64,000 nt of DNA from Catenaria anguillulae PL171. Lineage: Eukaryota > Blastocladiomycota > Blastocladiomycetes > Blastocladiales > Catenariaceae. Numbering within the stretch: position 1 is the stretch's first letter; each line of letters starts with the position of its first letter. The stretch covers positions 1 to 64,000 of the forward strand of contig MCFL01000004.1 of assembly GCA_002102555.1 (NCBI GenBank). The letters run 5' to 3'. The translations under genes were made by a program, and so were the position numbers. A model generated the notes under the pieces. That model was not told where the DNA came from. It was given only the letters and a program-made list of their open reading frames with translations, and ran no database searches. Of the stretch, positions 56,822 to 64,000 are shown piece after piece.

Positions 56822-59473
56822 ATGGAATGTCTGGAAACTCTGCGTGCCCTCGAGGCCGCATCGACCAAACTGCGCACGCCCTTTCTCGCGCACCTGTTTC
56901 GCGACTTTAGCCCGTCCCATTCGACCCTTGTCCAGCACGCCATGGTCGGGTTTCACCCGCGTGACCGGGTCGGCGACGTGTATGACTTTCGCGCCGCGCA
57001 CCACCAGTTTGCTGACTGGCTATTTGGGTGGAATGTATCGGAGCTGTCGGAAAACACGGCCAACAACACAGCATCACCGTCGAGAATGGGATCCGCTGGT
57101 GCCAGTGGTGCCAGTGGTGCCAGTGGTGGTGGCGGCAGCGGGTCCGGAGGTCAAAACGATCCCCTTTATGGCGTCAGACGAGTGCCAAGGGACATTGACC
57201 TGACCGAAGCGAGCGAGCGGCAAGAGTGCTTGCGGCTCATCGAGACGTTCACCACGCAGTACACCATGGCGGTCCGGCATTTGCATCGCGCGTGCATTCA
57301 TTTGGAGGAGCGTGTGCCATTGATTGGCAAGAATCTGGCCAACTTGGCCAACGGCGGCGACGACGGGTCGGGCGAGCACGACGACGAGCACGCGGTATGG
57401 GGATCAGCCGTGGGAGCAGGAAGTGGCGGACCGTCATTGGATAACGTCAAGGGGGTTAGCCGTCGGGGGTCTATGATTGTGACCCCAGCAGGGTCCAACA
57501 CGCATTTGGCGTCGCCGCTCAAATCGGTACCCGAGGCAATCAGTGGAATGGTTGAGGCAGACGGCGGGGATGCGCGACTGGAAGCGCTCTTGCGGTCCGT
57601 GGAACGCACGTTGGACGATTCACCCAAGGCAAAGAATGGCGACCCAAGCAATGCTTCCGATGCCGGGTCCACGTCAAGCTTGGCTCCACCTATCCCGCCA
57701 CCAGTGTCCAAGCGCAAATCCGTTGCTCCAGCGCGTCGCAGCTCGCTCCGTCCACCTGCCTCAGAAGGATCCGAGTCCGACAATTCTGCGCCGAAATCTC
57801 GCCGCGGCTCAATTGCAGGCAACGCTCCATTGCCTCGAATCGCGGCATCATCCAAGGGAACGCGTGTTCCATCGTCGTCGGATGTTCGATCCAATCCATC
57901 TCGACCAGGCTCGACCGCCGCTCGCGGCCGCGACACGTCTCCCGGCCGGCGCCGCCAGCCAAGCGCATCTCGGCCATCCAGCTCATCACCGACACCACCG
58001 CCTCTTGCCGGTCCCAGCGCCTCTTCCATTCCCGATCAAGATGTGTCGTCATCTAACAAACCCAAACCGTCAGCAGCACCAGCAAAACCCACTGCCACGA
58101 CAGCCATTGTTCCAATCCGCCAACTCAACGACGACGAAGTCTTGCAAAACGACCTCGACCTCGTGTTTCTGGACGTATCCATGACCATGGACCTGTACAT
58201 GGCCAGCATCATCTCCATTGTCGTTGTCCTCTCATTTGCCGAACTTCTCAACGACCGCGCCCTTTACTCGCGCTTTTCCGCCCACGCGCAACACCTCTGC
58301 GTGCAACTCGTGTCGACCAGCATTCGCATCACTTGGGACCTTGTCCGCCGGGCCGTGCCCGCAACCGGTGCGCCCACACCCACGGCCGCACAGCTAGGCG
58401 ATCTGGGCGCATTTGCGCAACTCATGACCCTGTTGCTCAAGACGCGCGCGCACAAACCGGGCGACCAAACGTTTTTGGCCATGTCGCGCTTGCACGCAAA
58501 GCTGGCCGTGTTGCATCAGGTGTTTGTGGGCGTCGACGTGTTTTTGTTCCCGCCGCTGGTACCCGCGCACACGGGATCATTGGCGAGCGCCATGCTGGGA
58601 GGCACGTCGGGCGTAAAGTCCATGTCGCCGACGGCATTTGATAACAATATCTGGGCGACGGGCGGGTACGATTGCAAGGTAAGGATTTGGGATATGGCCG
58701 AAGGCGGGTGTTTGGCACAGTTTGCGGGACACAAGTCGATTGTCACGGACGTGCATTTCATCAAGAACGATGCGTTTATTGTGTCGAGCTCGTTTGATAA
58801 GACCATCAAGGTGTGGAATGCGCAGACGGCGACGTGTGAGCGGACGCTGGCGGGGCATACGGATGCAATCACGTCGTGCGATGTGTCGCCAGATGCGCGG
58901 TACATTCTGTCGGGTGGGCTGGACACTACACTGCGATTGTGGGAATTTGTGTCTGGCGATTGCTTGGCAGTGGTCAAGAAGCACACGCGGTATATCAAGT
59001 GCGTCAAATTTTCGCCTGACGGGCGGTACGCTGCGAGCGCGGGACTGGACCGGCGCGTGTACATTTGGGACGTCAAGATCCTCGCCTATTCGAAAAACAT
59101 TACACACATTCGGTGCATTGAAGCGCACGACGATTACATTTTGGCCCTCGACATGGCGCGCCCTTCGCTGCTCGTGACAACGTCAAGAGACATGTTTGTC
59201 AAGCTATGGGACTATATGAGTGGGCATTGCATTTACCAAATCAGCCTCGCGCCTGCATGGGCGTGCACCGTGGCGTTCGGGTCGGATGCAGAGCTGTTTG
59301 CCGTTGGTTGCTTTGACAATTCGGTGCATGTGTTCAAGACAAAGACGAGTGAGCGGGTTCGCATGTTGAAGGTATTGAACAGCGGTGTTTTGGCGGTGCG
59401 GTTTCCAAAGCGAGGGTATGAGTCGGTATTGGTTGGGACACAGGAAGGGTTTTTGCAAAAGCTGCGATTGTGA
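56822..59473 (+). CDS. WD40-repeat protein, 883 aa
   Basis: One uninterrupted exon with ATG in strong context (CCGCCATGGAATG). Residues 1-210 form a helical head with an acidic and Gly/Ser insert. Residues 220-430 are a Ser/Pro/Arg-rich disordered region. A helical domain follows (LQNDLDLVFLDVSMTMDLYM, LYSRFSAHAQHLCVQLVS). From about 606 to the end at least six WD40 blades are visible: YDCKVRIWDM, FDKTIKVWNA, LDTTLRLWEF, LDRRVYIWDV, RDMFVKLWDY and FDNSVHVFKT. The propeller probably acts as an interaction platform. I do not recognise the N-terminal domain and cannot name an ortholog; POC1, katanin p80 and LIS1-like proteins share the propeller but not this head. The gene is intact. Confidence 0.85.
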   Translation: MECLETLRALEAASTKLRTPFLAHLFRDFSPSHSTLVQHAMVGFHPRDRVGDVYDFRAAHHQFADWLFGWNVSELSENTANNTASPSRMGSAGASGASGASGGGGSGSGGQNDPLYGVRRVPRDIDLTEASERQECLRLIETFTTQYTMAVRHLHRACIHLEERVPLIGKNLANLANGGDDGSGEHDDEHAVWGSAVGAGSGGPSLDNVKGVSRRGSMIVTPAGSNTHLASPLKSVPEAISGMVEADGGDARLEALLRSVERTLDDSPKAKNGDPSNASDAGSTSSLAPPIPPPVSKRKSVAPARRSSLRPPASEGSESDNSAPKSRRGSIAGNAPLPRIAASSKGTRVPSSSDVRSNPSRPGSTAARGRDTSPGRRRQPSASRPSSSSPTPPPLAGPSASSIPDQDVSSSNKPKPSAAPAKPTATTAIVPIRQLNDDEVLQNDLDLVFLDVSMTMDLYMASIISIVVVLSFAELLNDRALYSRFSAHAQHLCVQLVSTSIRITWDLVRRAVPATGAPTPTAAQLGDLGAFAQLMTLLLKTRAHKPGDQTFLAMSRLHAKLAVLHQVFVGVDVFLFPPLVPAHTGSLASAMLGGTSGVKSMSPTAFDNNIWATGGYDCKVRIWDMAEGGCLAQFAGHKSIVTDVHFIKNDAFIVSSSFDKTIKVWNAQTATCERTLAGHTDAITSCDVSPDARYILSGGLDTTLRLWEFVSGDCLAVVKKHTRYIKCVKFSPDGRYAASAGLDRRVYIWDVKILAYSKNITHIRCIEAHDDYILALDMARPSLLVTTSRDMFVKLWDYMSGHCIYQISLAPAWACTVAFGSDAELFAVGCFDNSVHVFKTKTSERVRMLKVLNSGVLAVRFPKRGYESVLVGTQEGFLQKLRL

Positions 59474-59577
59474 TGAGACATGAAGGTGGATTGATGGGCA
59501 CGACATACTATACTGGTTTGCAAGCAGGGCATCACATCACTAAACGACAAACAAACGCAACCAGCAAGACGGACAGT

Positions 59578-60572
59578 TTACTTTTCATGGGCCTGCTTGA
59601 TCTTGAGCGAGTAGTCGACATGAGGAACACCTTGTGTGAGGCTGCCCATTGACAAGACATCAACATCTACGGATCATCAAGTTTGCCGTGAGGATATCAG
59701 CATAGCCAACCAAGAACAAGACAACAATCAAAGAATGTGTGCAAGAGAGCAAAGGAAATCGTACGAGGCGAAAAGTAATCAACGACCGTCTCCTCGGTAA
59801 TGCCACCGCTACCCTCAATCAGGACATGCGGGAACCTGGTTTTGAGCGACGTGGCAGCAACACCCAAGGCCTTGGGCTCAAAGTTGTCCAGCATGACAAT
59901 GTCGGCTCCCGCGGCAATGGCCTCCTCGGCTTCCACCTCTGACCGACACTCGACCTCAATCTTGAGGGCAAATCCACCCACGCGCTTTGCCTGATGAACC
60001 GCCTTTGTGATGGACCCAGTCGACCAAACATGGTTGTCCTTGAGCATGATCATGGAGCTCAGGTCCATGCGATGCTGATCGACGCCACCAACGAGCATGC
60101 CGTACTTTTCGACGAGGCGGAACCCGGGTGTGGTCTTGCGCGTGCCAGCAATGACGCCCTTGAAGCCGTGCTTTGCCTTGAGATCGGCGAGCTTGCGTGC
60201 GCGCGTGGCAATACCAGCACACCGCGCCATGAGGTTAAGGGCGGTGCGTTCGCCCATGAGCAGGTCGCGGGCGGTGCCCGTCACGGTGGCAACGGCGACA
60301 CGCTTGTTGGGTGCGGCCGACACGTCGACGTGGGTGCCCTCCGTGACGAGCCAGTGGACCTTGCAGTTGAGCTGGGCAAAGATCTCGTCGACAAAGGGGC
60401 AGCCGGCGAGGACGCCCGAGGACTTGCACCACAGGGTGGCCTCGTCTTGCTTTGCGCCGACGACGTAGCCGCCGTAGTCAAAGGAAGGAATGTCCTCCTG
60501 GAGCCAGGCGGTGATGGACTGCCTCCACGACGGCGGCAGCAGGTGGGCCAGGTTTCCGCTTGCATGAGACAT
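59578..60572 (-). CDS. BNA6: nicotinate-nucleotide pyrophosphorylase (quinolinate phosphoribosyltransferase)
   Basis: The enzyme joins quinolinate and PRPP to give nicotinate mononucleotide, CO2 and pyrophosphate, the entry from the kynurenine pathway into NAD. Two exons, 60572-59765 and 59666-59578, give 298 residues, the family's normal length. Visible motifs are ERTALNLMARCAGIATRAR, GTRKTTPGFRLVEKYGMLVG (Arg, Lys and Thr of the quinolinate site), GGVDQHRMDLSSMIMLKDNH, KIEVECRSEVEAEEA and MLDNFEP. The C-terminal exon supplies VDVLSMGSLTQGVPHVDYSL and KIKQAHEK. The intron has a GTACGA donor. The gene diverges from AP-1 gamma with 417 bp between start codons. All key residues appear present. 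Confidence 0.95.
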
Positions 60573-60989
60573 GATTCTTGATTGCTTTGCTTTGCTTTTC
60601 TTTGCTTTGCGATGCGTTATTTTATGTTATGTTCTGTTATGTTGCCGAGTTTTGTTTTGAGTGTGTGTAAATAAAGGAGCAGGCCGCGGCCGCATGTCGT
60701 CGTCGTCGTCATTTAAGATGTATACTTTACATGTCGAATAACATCATGAATGTTGCCCAATTGACCCACGCCAGCACCAGCACCCGTGGCCCCATTGTCA
60801 CCCTCCGCATCCGCTTCGACAGCACCCCGTGCGTCCTGATCCCGCCCCTCCGCTCGCACTTCGCCGCGTCACCGCCCCGGCCGATCCCGGCAACGCCGCC
60901 GCCACCATCACCCCCACTGCTCGCGTCGTCAACGGCAACATCAAACTCAACGCCAGCACACTCACTGTCCGCATTTCAACATTTCAACA
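60573..60989. promoter_or_regulatory. divergent promoter region of BNA6 and AP-1 gamma
   Basis: The BNA6 side has a repeated TTTGCTTTG/TTATGTTATG tract (60580-60650). A (GTC)n run lies at about 60697-60712. On the plus side an open frame precedes the gamma-adaptin ATG but is proline-rich and lacks conserved content, so I treat it as 5' UTR. No clear TATA box was found. Confidence 0.45.
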
Positions 60990-63676
60990 ATGGTCACCAA
61001 GCTCAAGGACTTCATCAAGCGTATTCGCTCGTGCAAGACGGCCGCCGACGAGCGCGCCGTCGTCGCCAAGGAGTCGGCCGACATTCGCACCATGTTCAAG
61101 GAGGAAAACGTCGACAACCGCCATGCCAATGTCGCAAAGCTGCTCTACATCCACATGCTCGGGTACCCGGCCCATTTCGGCCAAATGGAGTGCGTCAAGC
61201 TCGTTGCGTCGCCGCGCTTTGCTGACAAGCGCTTGGGCTACTTGGGCATCATGCTCTTGCTCGATGAGAACCAGGAGACGTTGACGTTGGTCACCAACTC
61301 GCTCAAAAAGTATTCTTCTTCTTTGCTCTTGCATACCCATCCCTCGATTGCTTACACAATGCCTGCGTTTTTTTTCCCCCCAGTGACATGAACCATCCCA
61401 ACATGTACGTCGTTGGCCTCGCCCTCTGCACCCTCGGCAACATTTCTTCCATTGAAATGGCACGCGATCTGTGCCCCGAGGTCGAAAAGCTCCTTGGCTC
61501 GTCCAACTCGTACATCCGCAAAAAGGCTGCCCTCTCTGCCGTCCGCATCATTCGCAAAGTGCCCGATCTGCTCGACAACTTTGCGTCACGGTGCCGCGCC
61601 ATGCTGGGTGAACGCAACCACGGCGCACTCCTGACGGGCTTGACTCTCATTCACGAAATGTGCAAAATCAGTCCCGCCATGCTTGCCGAGTTCCGCGGCA
61701 CTGTTCCCGTGCTTGTCAAGATTCTCAAGCAGCTCATCACCACGGGCTACTCGCCAGAGCACGACGTCCAGGGGATCACGGACCCTTTCTTGCAAGTCAA
61801 AATCCTGCGCCTCATGCGCTTGCTCGGCAAGGGCGATGCGGCCGCCTCGGAACAAATGAACGACGTGCTCGCCCAGGTTGCCAGCAACACGGACGGGTCC
61901 AAAAACGTTGGCAACGCCATCTTGTACGAAACCGTCCTTACGATTCTCGACATTCAAGCCGACCAAACACTCCGCGTGCTCGCCATTTCCATCCTGGGCC
62001 GCTTCCTTTCCAACAAGGACAACAACATTCGTTACGTCGCTTTGCAAACCTTGATTCGCACCATCACCATTGACGTGCAAGCCGTCCAACGCCACCGGTC
62101 CACGGTGCTTGATTGCCTACACGACCCGGACGTGTCCATCCGGCGCCGTGCCCTCGAGCTCGCCTTTGCGCTTGTCAACGCCACCAACGTGCGCGTCATG
62201 ACCAGGGAATTGCTGTCGTTTTTGGAGGTGGCAGACGCAGAGTTTCGCACGTCCATGGTCACCGACATTGCCGCCGTTGCAGATCGGTATGCGCCCAACA
62301 AGCGCTGGCATTTGGACACGCTGGTGCGTGTCATGAAGGCCGGCGGCGAGCACGTGCGCGACGACATCGTGTCGCAGTTTGTCAAGCTCGCGACAAACGC
62401 ACCGGATTTGCAGGGATATGCTACGCACAAGTTGTATGGCTTGCTCAAGCAAGATGCGTCCCAGGATGGGCTGGTGCATGCGGCCGTGTGGAGCATTGGC
62501 GAGTTTGGTGATTCTTTGGTCCAGCCCGCACCGCTGCTCGGGGTGGCGGATCCCGATGATGCGGTTGACGCGCAAGGCGCCACGGTGGTGGCGTCGGGGC
62601 CAACGCCGACCGAATCCGATGTGGTCGGTTTGCTCGAGTCCATTTTGGTTGGTGCCTACATTACGCCCGTGACAAAGCAATATGTGCTGGTCGCACTCAT
62701 GAAGCTCTCGACACGCTTTTCCAACGCGTCAACCGTCGCCGCCATTAAGAGTCTTTTGGCAAAGTACAAGACGTCCATGAACATGGAGCTCCAGCAACGG
62801 TCGGTCGAGTTTACCAATATGTTTGACTTGGACGCCGGCGTTCGCCAAGGGTTGTGGGAACGCATGCCCGTGCAAGAAATGAAGGACGACAAGTATGCGA
62901 CCAATGCTGCTGCGGCCGCTGCGGCCGCCGAGCCGTCCATGGGTGGCGCGCAGGCCGCCGCAGGCGCCGCCAATCCGGCCGCAGGTGTGTCGGCATTGCT
63001 TGATCTCGAAGGTTTGTCGCTCGGTTCATCCCCTCCCAAGGGTGGCGCAGGTGCTGGCAACGTGACCAGCCCACGTGATCTCCTTGCCGACATTTTCTCA
63101 TCGCCAGCACCCGGCGCCTCTGCCGCGGCTGCCCCATCAACGTTACCACCCAAAGACCCGCTGGCAATTCTCATGGGCCTTGGAGCTCCTGCGCCGTCGG
63201 CACCTGCACCCGCACCTGCCAACCCGCTCGCCGACATTCTCGGCGGCGCACCGCTCGCTCCCTCAAACCCAACGAGCCCAGCCGCCGCAGTCGCTCCTGC
63301 AGCCGCTGGCATTTGGGACCGCGACTACCCAGCACACAAGAACGCCGACGTGACCATTGTGCTGAAACCAATGCAAGTCACGGACCCAAGTGCCGGCCAG
63401 CTTGTGCAAGTGATTGCCACCATCACCAACCACGGCGCCATGACAGGCTTGTCGGACTTGCAACTGCTGGTGGCCGTGCCAAAGACGCACAAGATTGCCA
63501 TGGCCCCCATGTCAACCAATGCGCTGCCAAGTGTGGGTGCCGGTGCAACCCAAGCGTTCCGGATCTTGAACCCGGAGAGGAAGCAAATCAAGTTGAGGTT
63601 GAAGTTGGTGTACAATGCGGCGGGTCGTGCGGTCGATGAGGTGGTCAACTTTGCCTTCCCGGACGCCATCATCTAG
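60990..63676 (+). CDS. APL4: AP-1 complex gamma-adaptin
   Basis: Large subunit of the AP-1 clathrin adaptor that sorts cargo at the trans-Golgi and endosomes. Two exons, 60990-61309 and 61384-63676, give 870 residues, close to family size. It starts [20 protein letters not shown] and carries [20 protein letters not shown] and [20 protein letters not shown]. The trunk continues with [29 protein letters not shown] and [14 protein letters not shown]. An Ala/Pro-rich hinge follows, with several dileucine- and DLL-like candidates ([23 protein letters not shown]), then a C-terminal ear ([40 protein letters not shown]). The absence of an alpha-type ear platform supports gamma rather than AP-2 alpha. 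The intron ends in a long T/C tract before CCCCAG. Intact throughout. Confidence 0.95.
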
Positions 63677-63976
63677 GTAGGCGAGGGAGGGTCGAGTTTC
63701 TTCGTGTTTCTTTATGTGAAGGAGACATTGCCACATGAAATCAATGATGTTTGAGCCGCCGTTGTCATTTTGAGTTTTTGCTATCCTTTTCTTTTGAGGA
63801 AAACGGTCAACTGCTGGTATACACACTTCTTCTTCTGCCATCGCTTGCCTTCTCTGTGCGACCCATTGCAAGATTTCTCAATGAATATTGACCTGCGTCA
63901 TCTTTGTAGTGTACACACGACCAAGACATGTCCGCCGCCGCTGGATCTATGAGCTAGCCAATCCCATCCATGCGCA
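63677..63976. other. convergent 3' region after AP-1 gamma
   Basis: AT-rich stretch without supported ORFs. Two genes converge here: AP-1 gamma and the minus-strand gene entering from the right edge. Confidence 0.5.
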
Positions 63977-64000
63977 TCACTTCTTCTTCTTCTTGCCCTT
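63977..64000 (-). CDS. C-terminus of a gene continuing beyond the window (KGKKKKK, stop)
   Basis: The last 24 bases read, on the minus strand, Lys-Gly-Lys-Lys-Lys-Lys-Lys then TGA. A lysine tail right before a stop is common in nucleolar and ribosome-associated proteins, but this short piece could also be chance in a CTT repeat. Only the end is visible, so no function is proposed. Confidence 0.35.
   Translation of the reverse strand, partial: KGKKKKK

Overview
The window is nuclear DNA of a fungus. Genes have short spliceosomal introns (about 34 to 150 bp, donors GTAYGN or GTAAGN, branch sites of the CTGAC/CTAAC type just upstream of the 3' AG), dense spacing on both strands, and a moderately GC-rich coding bias. 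Several genes point to a zoosporic fungus, most likely Blastocladiomycota (Catenaria- or Allomyces-like): an ankyrin-like protein built from 'VLDWW' repeats, a FIGNL1-type AAA ATPase, a PUFA-type elongase and a lineage-specific seven-helix family. The lineage is an inference from gene content.

Layout. 0-6 kb (minus): two poorly resolved hypothetical genes and a four-exon membrane protein with a large ectodomain. 6.9-11 kb (plus): a GRAM-VASt-TM (LAM/GRAMD1-type) sterol-transfer protein. 11.4-15.1 kb (minus): a secreted proline-rich protein and the LDWW-repeat protein. 15.3-17.4 kb (plus): FIGNL1. 17.4-20 kb: gene-poor, with a 129/130-bp tandem repeat. 20-24.7 kb (minus): an NBR1-like selective autophagy receptor (PB1, ZZ fingers, FW domain, C-terminal LIR). 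25.7-28.1 kb (plus): a hypothetical protein and the first of two histidine-rich proteins. 28.4-31 kb (minus): PSO2/SNM1 nuclease. 31.6-32.7 kb (plus): EFG1. 32.8-40.6 kb (minus): a head-to-tail array of four related seven-helix membrane proteins. 41.2-43.3 kb (minus): a myotubularin phosphatase, with a hypothetical multi-exon gene diverging from it. 46-50.7 kb (minus): a His-rich membrane protein and nucleoporin NUP2/Nup50. 51.5-55.1 kb (plus): the second histidine-rich protein and an ELO elongase. 55.4-56.3 kb (plus): a fragmented unknown gene. 56.8-59.5 kb (plus): a WD40 protein. 59.6-60.6 kb (minus): quinolinate phosphoribosyltransferase. 61-63.7 kb (plus): AP-1 gamma adaptin. The last bases hold the lysine-rich C-terminus of another minus-strand gene.

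A recurring anomaly runs through the window. Many conserved proteins (EFG1, NBR1, myotubularin, the LDWW protein, seven-helix copies 2-4, the 55.4 kb gene, and the PSO2 zinc finger) can only be read by switching frame at points where no intron fits, most often as if one base were missing. Other genes (AP-1 gamma, BNA6, FIGNL1, NUP2, the elongase, LAM, WD40, seven-helix copy 1) are intact to the base. The shifts may be assembly indels or genuine decay. I give gene spans and state where the frame breaks. No tRNA, rRNA, transposase or CRISPR was seen.
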